Origin: Vitellaria paradoxa
Taxonomy: Eukaryota; Streptophyta; Magnoliopsida; Ericales; Sapotaceae
DNA: 64,000 nt
Direction of reading: 5' to 3'
NCBI GenBank assembly: GCA_019916065.1
Contig: CM034237.1
Span: 26,665,783-26,729,782, forward strand
This document shows, in pieces, positions 22,545 through 33,946 of the stretch (positions are counted from its first letter, which is position 1; each line of letters starts with the position of its first letter). Under the pieces are notes generated by a model. That model had not been told where the DNA came from, did not search any database, and saw only the letters and a program-made list of their open reading frames with translations. The translations under genes and the position numbers were made by a program.

Positions 22545-24477
22545 CACGATAAGACTGTATTCTCATATAGTTTTGTTGCATGTATCTGGTTTTATGAGCT
22601 TGAATTTGAAGATATTCTGATTAATGGAGGCTGGGATGTAGGTACTTTTGGCTTCTTGTTTGTAATTAATTTTCCTCTTTATTGTTCTTACTTTTGATCC
22701 TTGTTGTTCTTGTTGCTACTGCATTTTACTTCAAAGACCTTTTAAAGGCAAAAAGTCCCACATTTCACTCACCTAATTTTACATTGCATATTTCACATCT
22801 TTGGATCGTTTTGATCCTGGCACTCTTGCACACACACGCGCATATACTTTTGGGACAAATCACAAAAGAACGTGCAATTGATTGTGATCATTTTTTAGCA
22901 CAAATAATTTTTGGCACGCCTAATGGGACATCGACTTTACAAAGTACAAATGACTTGTGGGTAGAGCTCAGTCCAGCACAAGAGTGTAACACTCTAGGGA
23001 CTGGTTTATATGGAGTGTTTGGTGATCTCAAGATATTCGTAGAAAAGTTAATCACCTTACTAAAAGTAAAAGAGTGATCCATAATATATCAGGTAATCAC
23101 CACACTAGAAGTAAAAAGGCTGACTAACGACCAGTATATATCTAGTGAACATGACCAATCCAGAGAAGATTTGGTTGAAGATACAATTCTTCCAGGAGAA
23201 CTCAATTTAGCCATTGAATCTGAAAAGGATTTAGACGATGTTACTTTTTATCTAGAGAGCAAAACTTAACTGATTAATTCGATGATGACAAAGCCAATTT
23301 GGTCTGGGGGCAAGTGATGTTACACGAATTCAAATTCAAGGGGCAAGGCCTTTTTTAAGTTCAACATTGCTGAGTATTTTAATATTTTTGCAAATTAAAA
23401 TTTACCAAAGTAATTTTTTATAAAAATCCAAAAAATAATTTAACTTTCAAATTTTTATATCAACATTGGATTTATGGCAGTCACCAAAAATTAGTCTTGT
23501 TTGAATGCCACTTCAAAATATTTGTGGCAAAAGAAAATCTTATTTTTTCAACAAATTTATTTTTAGGCAAATACATAAAAATTCAAGATATTTTATTTTT
23601 GAAGAGTTCGGGGATAGTGTTTATCACAAAATATCGGCCTAAAATGATTTGGTTTCAAATCTACCGATAAGATTTCCTTTTGATCAGCCAGAAAAAATTT
23701 AGCCAATATTTGGTTTAGACAATGTTATATTAGACATAAAATATTTAGCTAAATTTCTCTGATTCTATAAATATATTCAGCCTATTTCACCAATATCTTT
23801 GGCACCTAAATTTAAGAAGTAGAGATATTGACATATGAAGGTTATTGCGAACCACTAGAGAAGTTATAACCACCTAGAAACTACCCACTTAAGTCACAGA
23901 TAAGTGGGAAGTTACTAAGTGGAAGTTATAGACAACAGCGATTACATATGAGTGGTTATTTTCCTACTCCAAGTATAAATTTTGATGAAGACAACTAAAA
24001 AATTGATTTCTCCTAATACATCTTAAGCGGATTTTCTTTCAACTTTTATTCTTTGCTTTTTCATAGAAGTAGATAGGAGTAAAGTAATTTAACTCTCCCA
24101 ATCCATTAGTTTTCATCAAGATTGTATTCTCATGTGGTTTTGGTTGCCTATATTTGGCTTCGTGAGTCCGAATTTGAAGATATTCTGATTAATGGAGGCT
24201 AAAATGCAGGTACTTTTGGCCTGTTATCTATAATTAATTTTCCTCTTTGTTGTTCTTACTTTTAATCTTTGTTGTTCTTGTTGTTACTGCATTTTACTTC
24301 AACGACCTTTTAAAGGTAAAAAATCTCACACTCGCCTTATTTTATATTGCATATTTCACATCTTTGGATCGTTTTGATCTTAGCACGCTCGCATACACTC
24401 GTACATACACTTTTGGGAAAAACCTTAAAAGAACATGCAGTTGATTGTGGTCATTTTTTAGCATAAACAATTTGGCA
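22545..24477 (+). mobile_element. LTR retrotransposon remnant with 5'-truncated left LTR
   Basis: The segment 22545-22916 is repeated in direct orientation at about 24119-24477. The shared text includes GATATTCTGATTAATGGAGG, TTCTTGTTGCTACTGCATTTTACTTC and TTTGGATCGTTTTGATC. A purine-rich GGTCTGGGGGCAAG at 23301-23314 precedes TGATGTTACACG at 23315, which I take as the start of the right LTR (23315-24477). The left copy would then be only the 3' part of the 5' LTR. About 400 bases of internal sequence remain, with no recognisable domain. The 131-residue open frame at 22682-23077 mostly translates the left LTR copy and is not a gene I recognise. Confidence 0.55.
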
Positions 24478-26594
24478 CATGAGAATGGAATAGAATAAAA
24501 TCAAATAAGAGGTAGGAATAGAATGTGGGTGGGAATGGAATGGAATGGAATGCTCATTCCATTCCTTTGTTTTGTTACCAACATGAAAACAATAAGAATG
24601 GAATAGACATTAAAATTATGAATAATTTGATTACATATTGTTAATATAATGAAATAAAATGAAATATAATAAAGATTGCTAACAATAATTTTGAAAAACT
24701 ATAAAAATAAACTTTATTTTCAGATCGTAAATTTATGTTAAAAAAATAGTACCTGGGTAAAACAGTCATTTTATAATTTGAGTTTAAATTGGGCCAAAAT
24801 TTTATTAACTATTAAGAAACATATTAATAAATATTTTTTTAACTTTTTGGAATGTCTAAAATACAAATTTGGCCCAAGGGAAAAATAATCATTTTATAGT
24901 CTGAATTCAAATCGGATTGAAATTTGTTTTAGGCAACTTAGAATGTGAATTTGGAAAAATAATGGCATAGAGATAAAATTGTCATTCATAATTTGAGTGT
25001 GGATTAAGGTGAAATTTTTTTAGTTATTAAGAAACATATTGATAAATATTTGTGAACCTTTTGAGAAGCCCAAAATACAAATTTGGGCAAAAAATGGACC
25101 TTAAGTAAAATGGTCATTTTACAACTCGAATTTAGATTGGATTAAAATTTGCTTAGTTATAAATAATATTAATAAATATCTTTATTAGCCATTTGGAAGC
25201 TTGAAATACGAATTTCGAAAAAAAAATAGACCTAAGGGTAGAACAGTCATTATATAACTCGAGTTCAGATCTAGGCCAAAAATAAGGATAATGAGTAAAA
25301 TGTTATTTTATAACCGAAGAGAGTAATTGAGATAGATTTTTTTATTACAAATTAGTTGCTCATTTTTTATTTTTAGTTTTTTAATTTTTGAATCGAATTT
25401 TGATTATAATGGAATAGCTATTCTATTACTTAAATTATGGAATACTTTTTCCCGTTTAGGACATGTTTGTTTTGGGGGTAAGGGAGAATAAATTTTACTA
25501 TGATAATTTTTGCTTTTCATTACATTAGTTTGGAAGAGGGTAATAATTACGATAGGGGTAACAACTATCTCTATATAGGGCTAAATTATTACCTGGGGAG
25601 GGGATGGTAATTGGGAATAATGAAAAAAGTTAACATTTTTTATTACCCTTGTAAAATATTTATTTACACTCTTCTAGAACCCTAAATAACTTTTTCCTAT
25701 AAATAATTATAATAAATATTATAAAATAATTTATTTAATCAATTTAAAATTAATTAATTATTAAGTTATTTTATCATGATAATATTTAATAAATAATTAT
25801 TTATTATTAAAATTATTTATTTTATTTTATTAAATTAATACTACTAAAATATTAATTTATGAAAAAATTATTTATTTTCTCAAATTAAAACAAATTTTAA
25901 TAAATAATAATTACTTATTAAAATGATTTATTTATTAAAATATTTTATTGAATAAAAATTTTATCTCCTAAATAATAATTTAATGGATTATGTATAGTAT
26001 TAATATTTGTTATTAAAATTAATAATTTATTTTAAAAATAATTTTTAAAAATAATAATTCAGTATCAAAATTAATTATTATTGATTATTAATATATGATA
26101 AAATTATTTTTATAATTAATATTTTTATTTAAGGTTATATATTTTAATAACAAGTATTTCTATAAAATTAATTATTATTAAAATAAAAATTATTATGATG
26201 ATATATTTCATTATAATAATTTACAAAAATTAAATATTAATTTTTATTCTTTGATCGATTTACCCTCATTTTAAAAATAATGAACTTTCATCCATTCAAG
26301 ATTTTTGATATTCCAAACATAATATAATTATTATCGGATAATATTTACTCTTTTTATCTAAGCATAAGTATTATAAATTTGTTACCTCATTAATTATTAC
26401 TGAGATAACAATTACCCCCTACCCCAATGATCTTTCACCCCTAAAATTTTTGCTTCGTACCAAATGTTTCCTTAACATGGGAATTGCTATTCTCAAGAAA
26501 TAATATTTTAAGTTAATTTTTCGATATCAAATATGAGAATAAGTTAAAATTAAAATGGATTACATTTTATTTTATTCCATTTTCAGGCATCAAA
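24471..26594. mobile_element. non-autonomous DNA element with GGAATGG-rich ends, carrying a nested insertion
   Basis: The left end TTTGGCACATGAGAATGGAAT... and the reverse complement of the right end TTTGATGCCTGAAAATGGAAT... match over about 30 bases. Both are rich in AATGGAAT repeats. The interior is AT-rich, with recurring phrases such as TTTGGGCAAAAAATGGACC and ACAGTCATTTTATAA. Subtracting the nested element at 25460-26471 leaves about 1.1 kb. I did not find a convincing target duplication, and the left end abuts the LTR remnant, so the borders are approximate. Confidence 0.5.
25460..26471. mobile_element. TTA-flanked non-autonomous DNA element (PIF/Harbinger-like)
   Basis: Left end GGACATGTTTGTTTTGGGGG; right end, reverse-complemented, GGAAACATTTGGTACGAAGC. 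The element is flanked by TTA at 25457-25459 and at 26472-26474. TTA/TAA duplications and GG-starting inverted repeats fit the PIF/Harbinger superfamily. The interior (1012 bp) is very AT-rich and has no transposase. It is nested in the GGAATGG-rich element. Confidence 0.6.
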
Positions 26595-26599
26595 CATAG

Positions 26600-27800
26600 C
26601 GTGTACGGGGTTGTTCAAGTTTGACTTCGATTTGTTTCCAAATTCTTTAATGTCAAATTAAGACTGCTTTACCCCCGTAACATCAAAGTCTTGGCTATGC
26701 TGAATTTGAAAGATGAGACCATCTTATCCAGTAACTAAAAACAATGTTCCCATATTATCTGCAAAATCAATTAACAAAAAAATTAGCTAACAAAGGAGCT
26801 TTTTCTTTTTCTTTTTTTTTTTTTTTTTTAAGGAATTTCAATCGAAGGCGTCATAGCCATTATTTAAGATCCTTTCTTTAACGAAGTTTTCGGTCCGAAT
26901 AATACTCTTATTTAAAAAAATAAAAAAAAAATCTCAATCTGAGAAAAAGGATTATTAACCAAGGTGATTTTCTGTGAAATTAACATGACATGTATGGAAA
27001 GAAGTCACGGACCAAAACAGTAGCAAAGTTTGAACCGAACCGTGAGTTTTTATAATTTGACAAACTAAGAAAGTTTGTCATATTTATAATTTTATCATAC
27101 TTATTATGGAGACTTCGAACATATGACTTCTCAAAAGAAATTACATGCATGCTTTGGCCAAGTCAACAAACTAATCCAATTAATATTCGCAATCTAATAC
27201 TTACCCAAAAAAATTAATTCTCAATCTAATACTGTGCCTACCACATCATCTCTTATTTTTCAAAAAGGATTCAAATTATAATTATTTTTCTTTTATTTAT
27301 CTTTACTTTATTTTTCTATCTAAATTTATTTTTATGATCATTTTAACCTCTTAAATGCATATTAAAAGCTGGAGATTAGATTTGGGGGCTTTTTCATCCG
27401 TTTCAAAAACAATTGAATGACAAACGAATTGAGAAAGAAGTTTCTTTTTTTGGTTTAAAATTCAAATGCAGGTGCACATCATGGCCTTATTTAACATAAA
27501 TATATTTTTCAACCTCATATCATTCAGTTTCTAAACTTTTGACTAAATATGGCAACCTCTTGAATTGTTGGCAAATTCAACGCATATTTTCTTGAAAACC
27601 TCTCTCTCTCTCTCTTTCTCGTCGCAAATAGATAAATATCAAAGGAAATGATATTCTTCACTGCATCAATCTCATTCCATCTTCACCAGCCTTTTATTTC
27701 TTCTTCATTCTGAAGGTATATCTTCACTTGTCTCAAATTTTATTCCTTGATTGCTTCCAGAAATGTAATCAATTTCTAATTTTTCTTGGCGTGTTTCAGT
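26600..27800. other. non-coding interval with poly(A/T) runs and a CT microsatellite
   Basis: No family-like frame. It contains a T run at 26811-26830, an A-rich patch near 26910, and a CTCTCTCT tract at about 27601-27616 followed by a pyrimidine-rich stretch. The latter could be a plant promoter pyrimidine patch or leader, but no coding exon follows. Confidence 0.4.
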
Positions 27801-27803
27801 TTC

Positions 27804-27978
27804 ATGATAACTCGAGGGGAAGTGTCGCCTACAGTTTTACGAGATGTTGCTGCGGTTCAATTTGAAACTAGTGCTCGGAAAAAAGAGCTCTACTTTTCGA
27901 TTGAGCCGCGCCAACATCACGTACTCGTACAGATGATCAAAGCGCAGGAAACCAATATTATATTTATGCTTATTCTTT
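27804..27978 (+). repeat. duplicated unit, copy A (uninterrupted)
   Basis: This 175-base unit runs from ATGATAACTCGAGGGG to TATGCTTATTCTTT. It aligns over its whole length with copy B, which begins at 33947 and is split by a DNA element. Copy A lacks that element and so serves as the empty site. A 64-residue open frame (27786-27980) covers it, but I recognise no protein family in it. Confidence 0.7.
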
Positions 27979-27999
27979 AGTCTCTTGTTTGGAGCGTTA

Positions 28000-28476
28000 T
28001 GTTAGAATTTTCTATATTTAAGTATATATTAATTAATTTTTATTTTATCAAAAAAAAGAGTTAGAATCAAGTTAAAATCAGAATATACATGATAAGGCAT
28101 ATTTTATTGTGATCTATATTGTTGTATCTATGTGTACCTAATAGGAATAATGAAGTTAGACAATTAGTGTAGGCCAATTGATGAGCCCAGTGTAGGTTTT
28201 TTATGGGAGGGTCCAGTGAGGCTAGGATTTACTCTATATATTGGTTATGTCACCCCTCTTCACAATATACAGACAGTTCTTTCCATTGATAACTGTCGTA
28301 TTGATTGTGATAAAGAGGAAGACCAAGTCCTAATAATCTAATTCTAGTTTTTTAATTTTAGATTTGACATAATTATAGATGAAATAAGATAATGAAGCAA
28401 ACGGGTACGTGTCTTCCGCATTAATTTATTTTGATATTCCTATATTCACACACATATAATATTTATTTTGTTTACA
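28000..28476 (+). repeat. copia 5' LTR
   Basis: 477 bases from TGTTAGAATTTTC to TTGTTTACA. It includes a CTATATATTGG stretch at about 28234, which may be the TATA region, and CACAATATACAGACAGTTC downstream. It is matched by 33351-33828. Confidence 0.9.
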
Positions 28477-28478
28477 TG

Positions 28479-28491
28479 TGGTATCAGAGCC
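28479..28491 (+). other. copia primer-binding site
   Basis: TGGTATCAGAGCC, complementary to the 3' end of plant initiator tRNA-Met, begins two bases after the 5' LTR. It is perfectly preserved. Confidence 0.9.
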
Positions 28492-29829
28492 GAATATATG
28501 TAGATTAGGAATTCAATTCATAAGCCTTTTTATTGTTTTGGCATATAAAATGTTGTATAGATTTATCTAAAAGTTTGATTTCGGTTTTGTTCAATTTCAT
28601 TATCGTTTGATCTTGTTTCACTTCAGATCTAATTTTGTAATTCGCATATTATTTTTACCGAATTTAATTTCTAAAAATTCTAAAAGTTTTTAAATTAGAT
28701 ATAAAATATTTTTAGAATTGTTGTTTTTTTTGAATAATTATTGCGTAAAAGTTACGTAGAATAAATTTTTTTTGGTCCGATTTTTTAGATACTGATCGCG
28801 GACGTGACGCTATTTTCTTGGGTTATTTTCCTTTTCCCTATCAGGTCCTTTTGTTTTGCAGCACAAATAATGTTTGCCTGGTTAAATATCCATATTTCAG
28901 CTATTTCCTTTGCTAGTTAGCCAACTGCTTGCCTCTGCCTTTACTAATGTTTGATTGGATTGTAATTGGTGTGATTGGTATGAGTGGCTTAATCATGTTT
29001 GGTTTATTGAATACCCAAGAAAACGCTTTGTTTCGTTAATTTTTTTTATTGTCTTGGTTTTAGGTTCATTAATCGTTTGAATGCAAACAATATCTGCTGC
29101 ATTCCTTGTTATTTCATGCCTTTGAAAAGGTTAAATTATCCCCGGAAACTGTGTGTTAAAAAAAAAGCCCAGTTATTTCTGCAGTGTTGTGGCGTGTGAG
29201 GGATCATGGGAGACTTTGTATTTTAATTTTTTTTTTTATTTTTTTAGTTTCTAAAAATATTTTGTATAATTTTTGAATATTGTCTAGTATTTTTTTAAAC
29301 TTGTTTTGCACTTAATTTTATAATTTTTTTTGAAAATCGCACATCCTTTTTTTAATGAAATTTTATGAGTAATTAATTTTTTGACCATCTGAACCTGTTA
29401 ATGATGTGTGTTTGCCTCAGTTGGACTCCTAAAAATTATATTTTCATCTATTGGTTATTTAAGGAGTCTAAAATTATTATTTTATGGTAGTTACTGCAAT
29501 ACTTTTACATCATTTGGCCAATATATTTAAAATCGTAGGGTGCATTCGGTTACTTGCCCATAAGGATGTGATTATTAGTATATTAGTATGTTAGGTGTGA
29601 TATAGGGCAATTTTACTTAAAATAATGTCCTGACAAGGTTTTGAGCTGAAATGGGTGTTACTACCCAAAGGGGTACATCCATTGAGATCTAATTTTCTTG
29701 TATATGATATATGACTATATCTATTATATTATTACATGTAAATATCTGCCTAAAAAGGGTATTGTGTGTAGTAATGACAAAGATGTTGTTCGATAACTGA
29801 CTCAAGAGTGCCTGAATTTTTTTTTTTTT

Positions 29830-30660
29830 TTTGAAATGATAGTCTACCCAAATGGAACTATTTTTCAAATACTTAGGCATTTTCATATGGTGGTTGGCTA
29901 AAAGAGACCTCATAGCATATTACGCTTTCTACCAAAGAGTAGACGGTAATGATGCACCGAGGAACCCCTATTATTTATGCTCATAGTAAATTTTGCCCTT
30001 TATTTTGTTAATATATTATTCTTTTATTGCCAACCAGTTTCTTTTGCAGTTAACAATAGCAACTCCATTATTCTGCTATTGAATGATTTCAATTTTAAGA
30101 AGTGAAATCAATTTTTTTTTGGTAACCTATTTTTGGTGTTCTAGATCTAATGGTGATGCGTACTCTTACTAATTTAATTGCATAATATTGAATTCTCCTA
30201 ATAAAGCTATTTAATGGCCCTAAAATGCTTATTTATATATTTTTCTTACATTTTTTTAAGCACATAATTTTTTTAAGGATATAAAATAATAATTACAATC
30301 ATGAGCAACTTATTTATGATTGTCATGGTGAGAGATATTTGGTTGATACTAGCGTTACTGCTCAAAAAGCTATGCTTGTTGATTCTTGATATTTCTTGCA
30401 TATTTGTACATGACGAACTATTGTATTACTACATATAATAATTTGCCCAAAGGAGGTTGATGTATGTATTAATTACACGGTTAAAAAATTTAGTGATTGA
30501 TCAGAGAATATTTGGGTTAGAAGGGTCTTTCTGCCCAAAAGGGATTGACTTTTCAAATCTGAGTATTCTCATTGGTAGTTTACTAAAGGGACCTCATAGC
30601 ATGTTGCACTCTTTACCCAAAGGGGAGACGACAATGATGCACTGAGGCATCTCTTATAGT
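29830..30660 (+). repeat. diverged direct repeat in copia leader/gag region
   Basis: A segment around 29900-29970 (GAGACCTCATAGCATATTACGC ... GGTAATGATGCACCGAGG) recurs at about 30590-30655 (GGACCTCATAGCATGTTGCAC ... ACAATGATGCACTGAGG). CCCAAAGG words are common around both. The copies are about 685 bases apart. Non-coding in its present state. Confidence 0.6.
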
Positions 30661-31399
30661 TTATGCTTGATTTAGTTTAAAGCATATTTTTGTCTCTGAT
30701 TGGTAATTATTATTTTAAAATCCTCAAATTATTAGGCGTGGTGTTTTAAAAAATGGTCTATTTTAGATAAATCTTGTGCAAATTTTAGGTATATCTTTTT
30801 TCACGAGGATAATAGTATGTCTAAGAGACCTAAAGTTTAAAACAATAATCTTTTTAGCATAAGAGACTAGGTCATATTTTTAAAGAGAGAATTTAAAGGT
30901 TTATAAATGATGATATTTTAATATCTCTTAATTTTAAAAACTCAGACACTTGTGTTGATGTATCTGTAATAAATTGACCAAAATGATCACATTTTTGAGG
31001 TATGGCTGTGGGGTGAGTATTATAGTAGACATTATGTTATAGGATAGCATATGCAACCATTCGGTAAAGACTTACAAGAATATGAGACTGTTGCCCAATA
31101 TAACATGCCTAGTAGTCTTGAACAAAATATTGTAATCAAAAGGTGTAGTTGCACCCTTAAAGACATGATGGGGAGTATGATGAGTTCCTAAAGTTTGCCT
31201 TTATATCTTTGGGGTGATACCATAAAATCTATCTTGTATTTTTTTTAATAGAGTTGCCAGTAATTTTGTTCCTAAAATAACTTATGAACTATGGGCTAGT
31301 AGATAGTTTAGCCTTAACCATCTTCGTGTTTGGGGTCACACAGATGTTAATTTATATATAACCCTTCTGAAAGGAAAATTGACCCTAAAACCACTCATT

Positions 31400-32660
31400 G
31401 TTTCTTTATAGGTATCTAGCTTATTTTAAGAGGTACAGGTTCTATTGTCCTACATTGAGTATGAGATTTTTTGAGTTTAGGCTACTAATTTTTTTTTTAA
31501 AGCTTGATACAACTAATTTAGACCTTTCATAGCAGATTGATGCATATAGGAGTAATGTGGTGATGTCTAGTTCATTGTCCAAAATTTAGACCTTTGTTTT
31601 GTCTACACTTGTGGAGGGAGATAATCATAAGCAGTTGGGGATTTATGATAACATTCCTATTAATGCTCATGATCTTGTTGTACCTAATCCTATTTCTATT
31701 GATACTCCTAATCCTATTCTATATATATCTGTGAGGAAATTCATCAAATAAGTTCTTTGTGTATCTCGGTGAAATTGATTATGATACAGGTCTTATGGTT
31801 AACCTAGAAATTTATGTTGGTGTTTTGAGTCTTTATCTAGCATTTGGGTGGATGTATGACGATAAGATGCCATCTATGGCACACAATGGTGTGTGGTAGC
31901 TAGTTAACTTTTTATCTGGCTAAAAGCCTCTTGGTAGCAAATGGGTATTGACTTTAATGAGATATTTTTTTTCCCAGTTTCATCTAAGGATTCATTTAGA
32001 ATCGTCATAGATCTAGTGGCTCATTATGGTTTAGAGCTTTATTAGATGGGTGTCAACATTTTTTGAATAGTAACCTAAATTAGGAAATTTATTTGGTGCA
32101 ATCCAAAGGATAAAAAAAAAAAAAGAAAAAGAAAAGCACATGGTGTGTAAATTGATAAAATCCATTTATGGGTTAAAACAAGCCTCGTGCCAATGTTACT
32201 TAAAGGTTGATAAGATTGTCACTTCTATAGGTTTTATGAAAAATAAGATTGAACAGTGCATATACCCTAGGTCAATGGGAGGAAATTTATTTTCCTTATT
32301 ATTTATGTGATGATACCCTTCTTGCTAGTACTAATTTGGGTCTCTTCAGAGATACTAAGCCACTGTTGTCTAATACTATTGATATGAAAGATCTAAGAGA
32401 AGCCTCATTTATTTTGAGTATTGAGATCATTTGTGATAGATCTTATGGTATGCTAGGGTTTTCTTAGAAAGGGTATATCAACTATATATTTGAGAGGTTT
32501 AATATATAGAATTATAGACCTAGTGATGTTTTTGTTATCAAGGGTGACAAAATTTAGTAAGAGCCAGAGTCCCAAAAATGAATTTGAAGTGAAATCCATG
32601 CAGGATATACATTTTGCTAGTATAGTTTCTAGTTTTATATATGCACAGGTATGCACCTAG
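31400..32660 (+). pseudogene. copia pol (reverse transcriptase) pseudogene
   Basis: Readable pieces of Ty1/copia pol appear in order across frames. RYRFYCPTLSMRFFE at about 31428-31475 is the segment after integrase. DDKMPSMAHNGVW and KPLGSKWVLTL near 31860-31955 are the start of reverse transcriptase. The active-site region at 32280-32460 has LLASTNLGLFRDTKPLLSN and IDMKDLREASFILSIEI. The YVDD box itself is broken by a local frame change: it reads Y-L-C-D-D in the surrounding frame. Near 32590-32660 HFASIVSSFIYAQVCT is the segment before RNase H. Stops and shifts abound. The 72-residue frame 32249-32467 is part of this gene. Not functional. Confidence 0.85.
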
Positions 32661-32752
32661 CCAGATATAATTTTTTTTTTTTTTTTTTTTTGTGAGTGTT
32701 CTTGGGGCTTTCTCTTAAATCCTAGAATGATCATTTGGTAGTTACAAATAAA

Positions 32753-33050
32753 TTTGATGAGCATATTGAAAAAGAATTTGAAGAATTCTCTTGCTTGTTT
32801 AATGAGCATATTGAAAGAAAATTGTTTGATAAATATTTTTGAGATGTGTCTTGTCTTTTGTGATATTTGTGCAAGACATATTGGTTTCTATTTGAAACCT
32901 TAGAATTCTCCTGCTTATTTGATGAACATCTTGAAAGAGAATTGGAAGAATTCTCTTGCTTGTTTGATAAGCATACCTAAAGAGAATTGGAAAAATTCTC
33001 TTACACGTTTGATGAGCATATCTAAAGAGAATTGGATTGATAAGGGCTTA
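32753..33050 (+). repeat. 45-bp minisatellite in copia, five copies in two groups
   Basis: Units start TTTGATGAGCATATTGAAAG at 32753 and 32798, then after a 75-base spacer at 32918, 32963 and 33008, each 45 bases apart. The unit length is a multiple of three, so an open frame (32919-33119) reads 15-residue repeats of the type SILKENWKNSLACLM. It lies where RNase H should follow, so the array has replaced or displaced that domain. Confidence 0.8.
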
Positions 33051-33350
33051 GCACATTTATATGATCACCTATTGAGTGCTAATTTCCACCACATTACCTT
33101 ATTTGATCCATGTCGATAAGGTCATTGATATTTGCAATCATGAGTGGTATTACATGAATTATAAATGTAATGTCTTCCTTGGTTTGATATTGATTATCTT
33201 GTTGGACGGGATTGTTTTAGGTGTTGTTTCTCATTTTTACTTGGTTTCAAAATGTAGCCACATATAGTTTTTAACCCGAGAGTTTTTTTTTTTTTTTTTG
33301 AAAATATTTTTTAAAATTAAAAATAATTAATGTTTGCTCAAGTGAGAGAA

Positions 33351-33828
33351 TGTTAGAATTTTCTGTATTTTGAGCATACATTAATTAATTTTTATTTTAT
33401 CAAAAAAAGGAAGTTAGAACTAAGTCAAAGATGAGAGCGTACATGATAAGGCCTATTTTATTTTGATTTATATTGTTGGGCCTATGTGCACCTAATAGAG
33501 ATAATGCAGTTAGATGGTTAGTGTGGACCAGTTGTTGAGTCCACTGTAGGCCTTCTATGGGAGGACCTAGTAAGGCTATGGTTTACTCTCTATATATTGG
33601 GTAGGTCCACTCTCTTCACAATATACAGACAGTTCTTCCCATTGATAACTAATATTGATTGTGATAGAGAGGAAGACCAAGCCCTAATAATCTAATTCCA
33701 GTTTTCTAGTTTTAGAGTTGATGTAATGACAGACGAAATAAGATCATGAAGTAAACAGGTATGTGTCTTTCACATTAATTTATTTTGATACTCCTATATT
33801 TACATATATAATATTTATTTTGTTTACA
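33351..33828 (+). repeat. copia 3' LTR
   Basis: 478 bases, TGTTAGAATTTTC to TTGTTTACA, directly after the purine-rich CAAGTGAGAGAA (33339-33350). It matches the 5' LTR throughout, with scattered substitutions and small indels. Confidence 0.9.
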
Positions 33829-33946
33829 CGTCAAATTTAAAAAAAAAAAAGTAGATAAATTTTGTATTGTTAGATGTTTGGTATGATAAAAAGTTGAAAG
33901 AAATTAATAAAAAGTTAGTAAAAGTCAATAAAGTTAGAAAAACTTT

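Larger units (their letters stand above)
28000..33828 (+). mobile_element. complete but decayed Ty1/copia retrotransposon
   Basis: The element is 5829 bp, with TG...CA LTRs at both ends, a tRNA-Met primer site, a polypurine tract, and flanks CGTTA (27995-27999) and CGTCA (33829-33833) that match 4/5. Internal order is leader, unreadable gag/protease region, pol remnants, a 45-bp minisatellite, then the 3' end. LTRs resemble each other at roughly 85-90% by eye, so it is an old insertion. It lies about 20 bases after duplicated unit copy A. It codes for nothing functional. Confidence 0.9.

Noticed and set aside
22682..23077. 131-residue open frame with hydrophobic start, resembling a small membrane protein
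   Set aside because: Most of it is translated from a segment repeated at 24.2 kb that looks like an LTR 3' part; the second copy is not open over the same length.
27598..27980. Possible host gene leader and exons after the CT tract
   Set aside because: ATG at about 27648 gives a short frame ending before the putative splice site, and the following exon-like unit is a duplicated repeat with no protein similarity.
32660..32692. Poly(T) runs in the copia element (29819-29832, 32670-32691, 33283-33299) as LINE tails
   Set aside because: No target duplications are visible around them and the surrounding copia text continues across, so simple slippage is more likely.
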